Shown piece after piece: positions 1 to 10,107 of a stretch of 64,000 nucleotides of DNA; the first letter of the stretch is position 1; each line of letters begins with the position of its first letter. Origin of the DNA: Paenibacillus oryzae (GTDB lineage: Bacteria; Bacillota; Bacilli; Paenibacillales; Paenibacillaceae); assembly GCF_001675045.1 (NCBI RefSeq), contig NZ_LYPA01000025.1, forward strand, positions 1 through 64,000. Direction: 5' to 3'. The notes beneath the pieces are model-generated. The model had not been told where the DNA came from and did not search any database. It was given only the letters and a program-made list of their open reading frames with translations. Made by a program: the position numbers and the translations under genes.

Positions 1-146
1 CATCATAACGGAGAGAACCTTCGTTGGGTAGCTATGTTTTCAACATCCAGTTTTTTGGAAGCATTGTGGGTCAAGCATAGATGCTTATATCTCTTGAACA
101 CATAGAACAAACCAGATTCGCCGATTCCAGCTCAGAAGCTTGGCGG

Positions 147-1298
147 TTATTCAGCCAGCTCATATACCTCTTGATGCGCTTTTATGCTAAACACAAGACC
201 AATCGACAGCATATTGATAATCAGCGAGGAGCCCCCATAGCTGACAAATGGAAGCGTAATACCAGTTATGGGCATCAGCCCTATCATCATGCCGACATTC
301 TGAAAAATCTGGAACACAAACATGGAAACGATGCCGATTATAATATACGATGCCTTTCGATCATAACACTTGAAGGCAATCATGATCATTCGATAGATAA
401 GAAGGAAATAAAGCATCAGCAAGATGGCCGCTCCCTGAAAGCCAAACTCCTCGCCAACCACCACAAAAATAGAATCGGAGTAAGCATAGGGGATAAAACC
501 GGCATTTTTCAACTTTCCTTGCAGATAACCTTGACCGCTTAAGCCGCCCGATCCGATTGCCATTTCCGCGTTTTCAGCTTGATGCCTTGCGTCCTTTGAG
601 GCTTGTTCCGGATTCACGAAAGTATTAATGCGTTCGTACCAATGTATTTTATTCTGCTCTTTGAGGAAATCCTTGATTTCTTCATTAAAAGCATTGAAAA
701 GACTCATAAACAGAACCACACAGCCCGCAACAATGGCAAGGCCAATAGCAGCATGCACATACTTTACATTTCCGATCCACAGCATCCCCACAACAATAAC
801 GATATAAATAATCGCATTGCCTAAATCGGGTTGGATCATAACGAGCAAAAACGGCAGAAAGGAAAAGGCGAATATCGGCAGCAAATCATTGGAGAAATTC
901 AGTCTGTCGCCTTGCCTGCGCCCTATTAAATAAGCCAGTCCGATAATCAAAATAAGTTTAACAATTTCCGCTGGCTGAACGGAAATAGCCCCATTCATAA
1001 GCTTAAACCAGCCTTTGGCTCCGTTAAGTTCAGCCCCTACAAAATACACCAAAATCAACAGCGTAATGCCAATACCGTAGAGCACAAGCCAGCTTTTGAG
1101 CACAATCCGGTAATCAAAAAATACGGATGCAATCGCTATAAAAAAACCAAGACCGTAATAAGCGAGTTGTTTGATTTCAAGGTTGTTGAAACCGGCGGTA
1201 TAGAGAGTGGCGCTGTGAACAGCGACAACGCTAACTCCCATCAGGCATAATAAGATGGCTATGATGCCCAAATCCAGCTTTTTCAGTTTATTAAGCAC
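147..1298 (-). CDS. rodA: RodA/FtsW/SpoVE-family peptidoglycan polymerase
   Basis: A 383-residue polytopic membrane protein of the SEDS family, glycosyltransferases that polymerise lipid II with a partner class B penicillin-binding protein. About ten hydrophobic segments are visible. The family's conserved C-terminal region is present (PITGITLPFVSYGGSS, roughly residues 340-355), as is the long extracellular loop around residues 205-265. The start is a GTG with GGATG about nine bases upstream. It follows minD with a 7-base gap and ends the mre-min run, which favours a RodA-type elongation role over FtsW or SpoVE; the subfamily is inferred from context. Confidence 0.88.
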   Translation of the reverse strand: MLNKLKKLDLGIIAILLCLMGVSVVAVHSATLYTAGFNNLEIKQLAYYGLGFFIAIASVFFDYRIVLKSWLVLYGIGITLLILVYFVGAELNGAKGWFKLMNGAISVQPAEIVKLILIIGLAYLIGRRQGDRLNFSNDLLPIFAFSFLPFLLVMIQPDLGNAIIYIVIVVGMLWIGNVKYVHAAIGLAIVAGCVVLFMSLFNAFNEEIKDFLKEQNKIHWYERINTFVNPEQASKDARHQAENAEMAIGSGGLSGQGYLQGKLKNAGFIPYAYSDSIFVVVGEEFGFQGAAILLMLYFLLIYRMIMIAFKCYDRKASYIIIGIVSMFVFQIFQNVGMMIGLMPITGITLPFVSYGGSSLIINMLSIGLVFSIKAHQEVYELAE

Positions 1299-1305
1299 CA
1301 GGCAA

Positions 1306-2097
1306 TCATCCTATTCCAAGAAACTTGCGGAACCGCTTGAACGCACCTGCTTTTTCATCCAGCACCATCAGCGGCACCATGTCGCCCAAAATGCGCCTTG
1401 CAATATTCCGGTAAGCAATCGCAGCGCGCGATGCGGGATTCATAACGGTAGGTTCGCCGCTATTCGATGCGGAAATGACCTTTTCATCATCGGGTACAAT
1501 ACCTAACAAATCAATAGCAAGCACCTGGCAAATTTCATCAATATCAAGCATTTCGCCATTTTTCATCATCGTGGAGCGGATTCGGTTGATAACAAGCTTG
1601 GAGGGAATTTTTTGGCCTTCCAGCAATCCGATAACGCGGTCGGCGTCGCGAACCGCTGCATTTTCCGGCGTGGTTACAACAATCGCCCGATCGGCGCCTG
1701 CTATAGCGTTGCGGAATCCGTGCTCGATTCCGGCAGGGCAATCGATAATGACATAATCATGCTCCTGCTTGAGCTCCAGAACGATGGTGCGAATCTGCTC
1801 CGGCTTCACGGAATCTTTATCTTTTGTCTGCGCGGCAGGCAGCATATACAGTTCATCGAACCGCTTGTCCTTTACAAGCGCTTGATTCAGACGGCAGCGG
1901 CCTTCTGCCACATCAACCAAATCATAAATTATCCGGTTTTCCAATCCCATAACGACGTCGAGGTTGCGAAGGCCGATGTCCGTATCCACCAGGCAAACCT
2001 TTTTTCCGAGCAGCGCCAGCGCCGTGCCGATATTAGCGGAGGTGGTTGTTTTTCCTACGCCGCCTTTGCCCGATGTAACTACAATCGCTTCTCCCAT
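1306..2097 (-). CDS. minD: Septum site-determining ATPase MinD
   Basis: A 263-residue ParA/MinD-type ATPase. The deviant Walker A motif SGKGGVGKTT lies at residues 9-18, the switch region CLVDTDIGLRNLD near 35-47, and VIIDCPAGIEHG near 117-128. The C-terminus carries a short basic amphipathic helix (KRFRKFLG), the membrane-targeting sequence of the family. MinD recruits MinC to the membrane to block polar septation. It is separated from minC by only three bases, so the two are probably co-transcribed and translated together. Confidence 0.96.
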   Translation of the reverse strand: MGEAIVVTSGKGGVGKTTTSANIGTALALLGKKVCLVDTDIGLRNLDVVMGLENRIIYDLVDVAEGRCRLNQALVKDKRFDELYMLPAAQTKDKDSVKPEQIRTIVLELKQEHDYVIIDCPAGIEHGFRNAIAGADRAIVVTTPENAAVRDADRVIGLLEGQKIPSKLVINRIRSTMMKNGEMLDIDEICQVLAIDLLGIVPDDEKVISASNSGEPTVMNPASRAAIAYRNIARRILGDMVPLMVLDEKAGAFKRFRKFLGIG

Positions 2098-2100
2098 GCC

Positions 2101-2766
2101 CTACACTCCCTTAAACAAAATAGGCTCCTGCCTCATCCGCACCAATTGTGACAGCTTGTCAACCTGCATCTGGCCCTGGTCCAAATAAGCAAACTCCATC
2201 GCCGATTCATTGCTTAGCCACTCCTTGGGCGGCCGGCTTACTACATCAGCAATGCGAAGCTGAGTAGGTCTCATTAGCGACGCGGCGATGATAGCGTCCT
2301 TCCATCCGTCCGTTCCCGCATGGGCCATACCTCTAAGCGCGCCTAGCACATATATATCTCCGCTGCACAAAATCGTGCCTCCGGGATTGACATCGCCAAT
2401 CAGCAACAGGTTGCCTTCATGCTCCAATGTTTGTCCGGACCGCACGATGGCTGTGATCGTATTGATGTTCCCGCCAAAGCCGCTGCCCTCGCGAGCTTCG
2501 GGCTGGTCGCTTGTAACGGAAGCTACGATCAAATTGCCTTGCGATCGAATAATATCAGTCAATTGTTCCCTCTGCTCTTCTGTAATTAGCCTTGTCCCTA
2601 GCTTGACATGAACATGCACAAGCGGACCGCTAAGCAGCTGTTGATGCGTTTTTTCAAGCTTATGGTGCAATTCCGCCAATAAATCCTCAAACGGGCAACT
2701 ATCGTCGAGAAGGAACAGAAGACCTTCCTTGACGCCTTTAATCATAATATGCTGTTTTCCGGTCAC
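2101..2766 (-). CDS. minC: Septum site-determining protein MinC
   Basis: A 221-residue FtsZ assembly inhibitor. The N-terminal domain (about 1-100) is followed by the C-terminal right-handed beta-helix domain with its typical GGTILCSGDIYVLGALRGMAHAG pattern around residues 128-150; this half binds MinD and FtsZ polymers. The start is GTG with a strong GGGGAGGG ribosome site seven bases upstream. The gene sits immediately before minD, as in B. subtilis. Confidence 0.95.
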   Translation of the reverse strand: MTGKQHIMIKGVKEGLLFLLDDSCPFEDLLAELHHKLEKTHQQLLSGPLVHVHVKLGTRLITEEQREQLTDIIRSQGNLIVASVTSDQPEAREGSGFGGNINTITAIVRSGQTLEHEGNLLLIGDVNPGGTILCSGDIYVLGALRGMAHAGTDGWKDAIIAASLMRPTQLRIADVVSRPPKEWLSNESAMEFAYLDQGQMQVDKLSQLVRMRQEPILFKGV

Positions 2767-2832
2767 GATTGTCCCTCCCCAACCTATTCAATTCTTGCTT
2801 GCCTTGCCAAATTCCTGCCGAGGTCCGCCAAT

Positions 2833-3354
2833 TTATTCCTCATCGCCCTCCGCGATGAGGCTTCTGGACTCAAACATGCGCCTCAGCGGCACATATAAGG
2901 CAAGGGCAAAAGCAAGCTGAAGAAACAGGCTGGGCAAAATATGGTTCGTTAACGCCCAAGCATAGGACGCTTCTGTGATCCGAAAAACCTTATAAATAAA
3001 GAAGAGGCCAGTGTCATACAGCAGGCACGCAAAGCCGATAATCGTCAGCGCCATCATGATGGTTGCGCGTTTTTTCTCCATCAGAATGCCGGCAAAGTAG
3101 CCGCACAAACCCATCAAAAAAAAGTGAGCGCCTATCAAATGGCCGTAATAGACGACATCCTGCAGCAGGCCAAAGCCCGCGCCCAGAAGCAGCGCTTGAT
3201 GCCGATTGGCATACAAGGCGGAATACATAACAAAAACAAAAACAAAATGCGGAATGATACGACCGCCAAAGCCTTCCGGAATAAGCCATGGCACAAGCGA
3301 TCCTTCTAACACAAACAGGAGCAGCATCAGAAAAATGATCCGATTAGTGCTCAT
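2833..3354 (-). CDS. mreD: Rod shape-determining protein MreD
   Basis: A 173-residue integral membrane protein with five to six hydrophobic segments, the usual size and profile of MreD in the elongasome. Sequence identity within this family is low, so the call rests on topology and its position directly after mreC. Its ATG overlaps the mreC stop codon (ATGA), indicating translational coupling. A 66-base gap with no obvious terminator separates it from minC. Confidence 0.9.
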   Translation of the reverse strand: MSTNRIIFLMLLLFVLEGSLVPWLIPEGFGGRIIPHFVFVFVMYSALYANRHQALLLGAGFGLLQDVVYYGHLIGAHFFLMGLCGYFAGILMEKKRATIMMALTIIGFACLLYDTGLFFIYKVFRITEASYAWALTNHILPSLFLQLAFALALYVPLRRMFESRSLIAEGDEE

Positions 3355-4250
3355 TCCTCCACGTCTCCCGGCTCGGAATCATCGATTTCGGGAACCGAAA
3401 CAACAAACACTTCGGTCAAATGATCAAAGCTTGCGGATGGCTTGACCGTTGCGGTATAAGTAAGCGCGAACTCTCCGACCTGCTTGCTTTCAATCGTGCC
3501 GACACGCAAACCGCGCGGATAAATATTGCCGCTCCCGGAAGTAATGACGGTATCCCCGATTTCAAGCTTGTCGTTTTCAGGGATGCGGGTCATGCTGAGT
3601 CTTCCGGTTTCTTTGTTATAAGTGCTAAGTATGCCAAACGATTCATTCTCGCGGCCTTCGATGGTTGCTGCAATGGAATTGGAATTAGGCGACGTTTCAT
3701 TCAGCTCCGTAATCGGCGTAACGGAAGCGGTAAACGGAGTAACGGAATTGACGATGCCTATCAAGCCATCTATGTTTACGACCGCCATATTTTTTTTGAC
3801 GCCGTTTTTACTGCCCAAATTAATGATCATTGCACGGTTATTGGCATCATTGCTGACAGAAACAACCTGCGCAATCAGATAGCTGTAATTATTCATTTGC
3901 TTCTGCTGTTCAGTAAAATGAAGCTCCTTCTGCAGGCGCTCGTTTTCGTTTTTTATGAAATTATAAGTGACCTTGTCGCGCGCATAAGCCGCTGCCGTCA
4001 TTCTGAGCTGTTCATTTTCCTCGTACACTCTTCGTAAATCCCCAATATCTTCAAAGAAGCCCGCTATCCAGCCAGCGGGCTTGTAAAACCACATCTGCAC
4101 ATAGCCGGTCGTATCTCTGAGCACCTTCTCCGGCCACGTAAGCTCCTTGCGGTCGCTCAAGGAAAAGCCGATGATCGCAATAAAAACGATAAATGCGACC
4201 ATCAGCATAAGAACCCGTTTATTTCTAAAAAAACTTAACAGCCCGATCAC
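3351..4250 (-). CDS. mreC: Rod shape-determining protein MreC
   Basis: A 299-residue bitopic elongasome protein. It has an N-terminal membrane helix (about 12-30), a coiled coil with many Glu, Arg and Gln residues (about 68-118), and the beta-barrel periplasmic-type domain containing NLGSKNGVKKNMAV and GDTVITSGSGNIYPRGL, which are typical of MreC. The acidic C-terminal tail overlaps the mreD start. The start is a GTG with only a weak ribosome site, so the precise N-terminus is less certain than the identity. Confidence 0.94.
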   Translation of the reverse strand: MIGLLSFFRNKRVLMLMVAFIVFIAIIGFSLSDRKELTWPEKVLRDTTGYVQMWFYKPAGWIAGFFEDIGDLRRVYEENEQLRMTAAAYARDKVTYNFIKNENERLQKELHFTEQQKQMNNYSYLIAQVVSVSNDANNRAMIINLGSKNGVKKNMAVVNIDGLIGIVNSVTPFTASVTPITELNETSPNSNSIAATIEGRENESFGILSTYNKETGRLSMTRIPENDKLEIGDTVITSGSGNIYPRGLRVGTIESKQVGEFALTYTATVKPSASFDHLTEVFVVSVPEIDDSEPGDVEE

Positions 4251-4290
4251 CTACCCCGACTGGAATTGCTTTTTCCCGCTCCTTAACCTT

Positions 4291-5361
<1,071 letters not shown>

Positions 5362-5372
5362 TTATTATTATA

Positions 5373-6062
5373 TTACAGATAACCCTGCTCCTTCAAACTT
5401 ACATATTTTCCATCCCCGATCACAAGATGATCCAGCACTTCAATGCCGACCAGCAGACCGGCCTCCGCCAGACGCTTGGTCAAGGAAACATCCTCCGGAC
5501 TAGGCGTAGGGTCTCCGCTTGGATGATTATGCGCGCAGATGAGAGATGCGCTGCTGCATTTGATAGCAGCTCTGAATACCTCTCTGGGGTGAACCAGCGA
5601 AGCATTTAACGTGCCGATTGACAACGTTTCGCGCGCAATAATATGATTTTTGGTGTTGAGGAACAGACAGACAAAATGTTCTTTTTTCAAATAACGAAGC
5701 TCGTCCATCACATATTCCGCAGCATCGCCTGGGGACCGCACCGTCACTACTTCACAGTTGCCGCTTTTGGCCAGACGTCTGCCAAGCTCGATGCCAGCTC
5801 TGAGCTGAATCGCTTTGGCGGGACCGATGCCCCGTATAGAGGTCAGCTCCTCCATGCTCATATCCATGAGATTGCGGAGCGTGCCGCATTGCTTAAGCAC
5901 CGCGCTCGCCAAATGAAGCGCGGATTGCTTCCGGGTTCCGGTTCTTAACAAAATAGCAAGCAGCTCCGCATGGCTGAGCGATTCCGCTCCAACTTGCATC
6001 ATACGTTCTCTGGGACGATCTTCACGGGGGACATCACGCAATGCCGTCGACTGCAAATCCAT
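5373..6062 (-). CDS. radC: RadC-family JAB-domain protein
   Basis: A 229-residue RadC homologue. An N-terminal helix-hairpin-helix-like region (LTSIRGIGPAKAIQLRAGIELGR) precedes the JAB/MPN domain with the metal-binding signature HNHPSGDPTPSPED near residues 177-190. The family was named for DNA repair, but a repair role has not held up in several species, so the biochemical role is open. The maf-radC-mreB order matches B. subtilis. Confidence 0.93.
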   Translation of the reverse strand: MDLQSTALRDVPREDRPRERMMQVGAESLSHAELLAILLRTGTRKQSALHLASAVLKQCGTLRNLMDMSMEELTSIRGIGPAKAIQLRAGIELGRRLAKSGNCEVVTVRSPGDAAEYVMDELRYLKKEHFVCLFLNTKNHIIARETLSIGTLNASLVHPREVFRAAIKCSSASLICAHNHPSGDPTPSPEDVSLTKRLAEAGLLVGIEVLDHLVIGDGKYVSLKEQGYL

Positions 6063-6092
6063 TCAATAACCCGCCTTTGCAAAAGAGTGGTT

Positions 6093-6734
6093 TCAAATGG
6101 CCTGGATGCCGTAGGGCTCCAGCATATCCGCCAGAAGGGACAAAGGAAGTCCTACTACATTAAAATAGCAGCCTTCAATCTCCTCCACCAGCGTAGCTCC
6201 CAAGCCTTGAATTCCATACGCTCCGGCTTTGTCGAGCGGCTCCCCGGTTGCCGCATACTTTCTTGCTTTTTCTTCAGTAAAAGGTTTCATTGTGACGATT
6301 GTTTTTTTGCTTTCAACATGCATCTGGCCGTTTCCTGACTGGAGCACGGCAATGCCTGTATACACCTCATGACGTTTGCCCTGCAGCTTCATCAGCATGG
6401 CTGCCGCATCCTTTTCGTCAAGCGGCTTCCCAAGCACTTCGCCGTCCAGTGCAACAACGGTGTCCGCAGCTATTATAACAGCGTCCAGCGCCAGAAGCTC
6501 ATCGCCTTCTGCCCCGGATCGTCCCTTCAACAGCTCCAAAGCAGCCTGCGCTTTTGCGGCGCTGAGCTGCCTGACCGTTTCATCTGGCGTCCATGCCGGC
6601 AACACGCTTTCGTCAACATCAGGGGACAAAACAGAAACCGGCAAGGAAAGGTCCAGACTTGCGACCAGTTCCCTCCGGCGCGGTGATGATGAAGCCAGCA
6701 CAAGCCGGCTAATCCCTATAGGGTTTTGCAGCAT
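6093..6734 (-). CDS. maf: Maf-family nucleoside triphosphate pyrophosphatase
   Basis: A Maf protein of 213 residues from the ATG at 6734. The N-terminal signature LVLASSSPRRRELV is the phosphate-binding motif, and the conserved AADTVVALDGEVLGKP and YTGIAVL segments follow. Members hydrolyse non-canonical or modified NTPs and affect septation when overproduced in Bacillus. An in-frame GTG at 6761 would add nine residues, but GGAG lies between the two starts, 13 bases before the ATG; neither spacing is ideal. Confidence 0.93.
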   Translation of the reverse strand: MLQNPIGISRLVLASSSPRRRELVASLDLSLPVSVLSPDVDESVLPAWTPDETVRQLSAAKAQAALELLKGRSGAEGDELLALDAVIIAADTVVALDGEVLGKPLDEKDAAAMLMKLQGKRHEVYTGIAVLQSGNGQMHVESKKTIVTMKPFTEEKARKYAATGEPLDKAGAYGIQGLGATLVEEIEGCYFNVVGLPLSLLADMLEPYGIQAI

Positions 6735-6767
6735 GAATAAGTTTACACTCCTTTTTTCCACACGCGC

Positions 6768-7010
6768 CTACATGCGCCTGTAAGCCCAGATCGCAACGAT
6801 TGCGCCAATGATGCTAAGCAGGCTGATCTGAATCGAAAGCGACAGATCAAAGCTAAGCACATACAAATCAACGGAAGGCGACCATTTTGTCACAAGCGGA
6901 CGAGTGAGAAAGGAAATGCCCTGAACAGGCTCCAGCCATCTTGCAACCAGCGCGCCGGCCAGCAAACCCAACATAATCAGCAAAAACAGAACCCAGCCGT
7001 TTTTCTTCAT
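6768..7010 (-). CDS. DUF4321 small membrane protein
   Basis: An 80-residue protein with two predicted membrane helices (about 5-24 and 55-77) separated by a loop with conserved-looking Trp, Ser and Pro residues. It resembles the DUF4321 family found upstream of maf in several Firmicutes. Function unknown. Its position between the spoIIB-like gene and maf suggests envelope or sporulation context, but that is inference only. Confidence 0.75.
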   Translation of the reverse strand: MKKNGWVLFLLIMLGLLAGALVARWLEPVQGISFLTRPLVTKWSPSVDLYVLSFDLSLSIQISLLSIIGAIVAIWAYRRM

Positions 7011-7071
7011 TGTTCAAGCCCTTTCGCCACGAGATGACACCTGTATCCATTATACGCAGGTTATCTATCCT

Positions 7072-8568
7072 TTACAATGCGCTCATAGACTCAAACCATT
7101 CCTTTTGGGAAACAATCGCCTTCAGCATTCCCTCCTGCAGTTTTCGAAGCGCGGCTTCCCCGGGCTTTTTGTCATATTCGTTCAGCGCGACCGATGCCTG
7201 CAGCATGCCTTCCGACATGCCCTCGAAATAGCGGTTTTCGTCTCCGGCCGGCAAACCCTCCTTCATAGTAGCGGCGCTTTGCTGCCAAAGCTCCAGCTTC
7301 TCCTTCCAGGCGGCGGCCGCTGCGGAGCCCAGCGGGGAAAGCGAGCTTTGCTCCAATTGCGCTTCCGTCAAGCTGCACCACATGGCCAACAGTTCGTTGG
7401 TGCGGGCGAAAAAAAGACCGGCGTCCTCCTCTTTTCCTTTAAACGGCATCTTATCAGGAGCTTCAAGCGTCATTTCTTTTTTGTACAGGAGCAGATCGGG
7501 CAGCCGCTTGATCAACCCCTCCGCCATGACGTTTCCGTTCGCAATGCCAGCAAATACGCGTAAGTCCTTTCCGCTGTCGTAGGAAACCGCTGGCAGCTTC
7601 TTCCCTCTCAGCTCAGCCAATGCCGCATCCCTGCCTTCCTCCTGCGAAAAAACACCGAATTGCAAAAAGGTGTAGCTTGCAGAAACATCACCTAAACTCA
7701 CCATAGGCGCACCGGCATTTGCTCCTCCCGCTTCGCCTCCAACAGGCTGGGCTTCTCCTACAGGTGAACCAGCGCCAATAGCAGTGCCATCGTTCGCCGC
7801 TGTCCCGTTATTGCCTTCTGTATCCCCCGATGCTTCTGTGTCTTCCGGATCAATAACGGCGTTTGCCGGAACCGCGCCCGGCTCCTTGTTCACTCCTGGA
7901 AGCAAATGCGGCCCTATGAAGAGGGCAAGCAGCAAATAGCCAAACAAGGCCCCCGTCAGCAGCGCGCCTGCTACGGAAAAAACAACCTTCAGCCAGGATG
8001 GGGACGCTGACGAAGCGCGACGTATCGCAGAACCATAACCGCCCCTTCCTTCGGCTTCTTCATTCGGTATTGCGGCAGCAATATCAACAGGAGGCTCCTC
8101 CCTGCCCAAACGCTCCCGATACCCGGAACGGCTTTGCTCCACTAGGGCTATCCGCGGTTCAGGAGTTAACTGCGCCTCTTGTACACTGCTTTGTTGACCG
8201 CCGTCTTTTTGAATGGAGGCGTCCCGCACACTCCCCTTGCTTGCCGTGCCTCTAATGAGCTGCTCCAGCGCGCTGACATCATCCTGGTAGGGAGAATTCC
8301 ATGGATGGGCCTCCTCAATACTATTCGCAGTAGATAACCCATATAAGGGTACAACCTTGCTTCCGGAGGACAGCCCTTCCTTTTGCCCGCTTGATGGCTG
8401 CACCGGTCTCCTTTCCCGCTCTTTGGACAACTCTAGCAAACCGGCGGGATTTTGCTCTTGGTCATAAGAAGAGGCTTGTCCGGCGTCTTGCGATCCGGGC
8501 GTTAACGGCTTCGCTGGGCGTTGATCTTTATGTTCAAAACGAAATGTAATCCGATTATTGGGTTTCAT
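7072..8568 (-). CDS. spoIIB: SpoIIB-like SPOR-domain membrane protein
   Basis: A 498-residue bitopic protein. Residues 1-185 are hydrophilic and low in complexity, one membrane helix follows (about 190-213), then an acidic Gly/Ala-rich linker, and a SPOR-like peptidoglycan-binding domain at about 300-365 (YTFLQFGVFSQEEGRDAA through LRVFAGI). A helical C-terminal domain of unknown type ends it. The architecture and the location upstream of maf match SpoIIB, which helps septal wall thinning in B. subtilis engulfment, although this protein is longer. Strong ribosome site AAGGAGA before the ATG. Confidence 0.78.
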   Translation of the reverse strand: MKPNNRITFRFEHKDQRPAKPLTPGSQDAGQASSYDQEQNPAGLLELSKERERRPVQPSSGQKEGLSSGSKVVPLYGLSTANSIEEAHPWNSPYQDDVSALEQLIRGTASKGSVRDASIQKDGGQQSSVQEAQLTPEPRIALVEQSRSGYRERLGREEPPVDIAAAIPNEEAEGRGGYGSAIRRASSASPSWLKVVFSVAGALLTGALFGYLLLALFIGPHLLPGVNKEPGAVPANAVIDPEDTEASGDTEGNNGTAANDGTAIGAGSPVGEAQPVGGEAGGANAGAPMVSLGDVSASYTFLQFGVFSQEEGRDAALAELRGKKLPAVSYDSGKDLRVFAGIANGNVMAEGLIKRLPDLLLYKKEMTLEAPDKMPFKGKEEDAGLFFARTNELLAMWCSLTEAQLEQSSLSPLGSAAAAAWKEKLELWQQSAATMKEGLPAGDENRYFEGMSEGMLQASVALNEYDKKPGEAALRKLQEGMLKAIVSQKEWFESMSAL

Positions 8569-8678
8569 ACCTATCTCTCCTTCCTGTTCTGCTACTATTC
8601 TATGAATCGGAAATGAGAGATATGAAAAGAAAATAGTGACAAAGCTGCAACGCCTGCTCTAAGCATGTAGAGGGCAAC

Positions 8679-8705
8679 AAAAAAAGCGGGAGATCATCTC
8701 CCGCT
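8679..8705 (-). terminator. Intrinsic terminator overlapping the end of murC
   Basis: A perfect 9-bp stem (AGCGGGAGA / TCTCCCGCT) with a three-base loop, followed on the minus strand by seven Ts. The loop is the murC stop codon itself. It should end the valS-folC-murC transcript before the spoIIB-like gene. Confidence 0.88.
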
Positions 8706-10100
8706 TCTCTGCTCCAAATATTTGGCCAGCTCTGCGGCCGTTTTCCATATATCCCCCGCGCCCATCGTAATAACAAGGCTTCCCGGTTTGAGTGATGTTT
8801 TCAACGCCTCAAGCACTTCTTCCTTGCTGGGAATATATTCAGCCTTCGCATGGCTATTGCTCCGAATCAGCTCAACCAGTTTAGCCGAGTTGACGCCTTC
8901 TATCTGCTTTTCGCCGGCAGGCGAATAAATATCGGTAATGATCACCCGATCGGCTTCGGCAAAAGAGCGGCTGAATTGCTCGAACAGGAAAAAGGTCCGA
9001 GTATAACGCTGCGGCTGAAACACCGCAATAATCTCCTTGCCCGTTGCTTTGGCCGCGCTGATTGTTGCTTGAATTTCAGTGGGATGATGCGCATAATCGT
9101 CGATTACCAAAATATCGTCGACCTCTCCCATTACCTGAAAACGCCGCTTAGCGCCTCTAAACAGCTTAATGGCTTCCTTTACCGCTCCAAAGGAAAGTCC
9201 AGCCTCCAGACAAGTAATGACGCTTGCCATTGCGTTATAGACATTGTGAATGCCGGGAACCGACAACTCGATGTTCCCAAGCAGGCGGCCTTCCTTTAAC
9301 ATATCGAAGGATACGCGCCGATCGCCCAGCTGAATATTTTCGGCTTTGAACATCGCATCGCCCTTAATGCCAAATGTAATCAAGCCTGCAATTTCGCCTT
9401 GCCCCAATTCGCCATATATTCTGGGAAGCAGCTCCTGAATATTGTCGTCATCGGTGCAAACAATCGCTTTGCCGCCGTCCTTCACCTGCCGCAGAAACTG
9501 AACGTAGGCGTCCTTTAACTTTTCAAAGTCGCCATCATAGTTTTCCAGATGATCCGGCTCGATGTTGGTCACAATCGCAAGAGTGGGATGATAGTGCAGG
9601 AAAGAGCCGTCGCTTTCGTCGGCCTCCGCAACGACATATTCTCCCTTGCCCGCTTTTGCGTTTGTGCCTACATTAACGATTTCCCCGCCGATGATATAGG
9701 TAGGGTCCGCATCGCAAGCCTCCATTACCAGAGCAATCATAGATGACGTTGTCGTTTTGCCATGTGCGCCGGCAACGGCAACGCCTTTGCCGCCGTTCAT
9801 AAGCCTTGCCAGCATTTGCGAGCGATGCAGCACCGGAATATTAAGCTCCTCCGCAGCCTTGCGCTCGACATTATCGCTTGTCAGAGCCGTGGAATAAACA
9901 ACGAGATCCGCACCGCGCACATGCTCCGGCTGATGCCCAATAAAAATATCCGCTCCCTTTGCCGCCAGCTTTTCGGTCAATTCCTGTCTGGCAACATCCG
10001 ATCCGGTAACCTTGTAGCCCATCTCAAGCATAACGCGGGCGATTGCGCTCATGCCGTAACCGCCGATTCCGATGAAATGAACGTGTTCTGCCGTATTCAA
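8694..10100 (-). CDS. murC: UDP-N-acetylmuramate--L-alanine ligase MurC
   Basis: A 468-residue Mur ligase that adds L-alanine to UDP-MurNAc in the cytoplasm. It has the N-terminal Rossmann motif VHFIGIGGYGMSAIA, the ATP-binding loop VAGAHGKTTTSSM near residues 112-124, the central-domain VAEADESDGSFL, and the C-terminal DDYAHHPTEI. The start appears to be TTG, with GGTGA six bases upstream; folC ends eight bases before, leaving no room for a longer form. It probably shares the valS-folC transcript. Confidence 0.96.
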   Translation of the reverse strand: MNTAEHVHFIGIGGYGMSAIARVMLEMGYKVTGSDVARQELTEKLAAKGADIFIGHQPEHVRGADLVVYSTALTSDNVERKAAEELNIPVLHRSQMLARLMNGGKGVAVAGAHGKTTTSSMIALVMEACDADPTYIIGGEIVNVGTNAKAGKGEYVVAEADESDGSFLHYHPTLAIVTNIEPDHLENYDGDFEKLKDAYVQFLRQVKDGGKAIVCTDDDNIQELLPRIYGELGQGEIAGLITFGIKGDAMFKAENIQLGDRRVSFDMLKEGRLLGNIELSVPGIHNVYNAMASVITCLEAGLSFGAVKEAIKLFRGAKRRFQVMGEVDDILVIDDYAHHPTEIQATISAAKATGKEIIAVFQPQRYTRTFFLFEQFSRSFAEADRVIITDIYSPAGEKQIEGVNSAKLVELIRSNSHAKAEYIPSKEEVLEALKTSLKPGSLVITMGAGDIWKTAAELAKYLEQRSGR

Positions 10101-10107
10101 AGACGGT

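Noticed and set aside
1..146. Possible start of a further minus-strand gene at the left edge (ATG at 3 or 6)
   Set aside because: Only the start codon would lie in the window and GAAGG stands 13 bases away; there is not enough sequence to support a gene.
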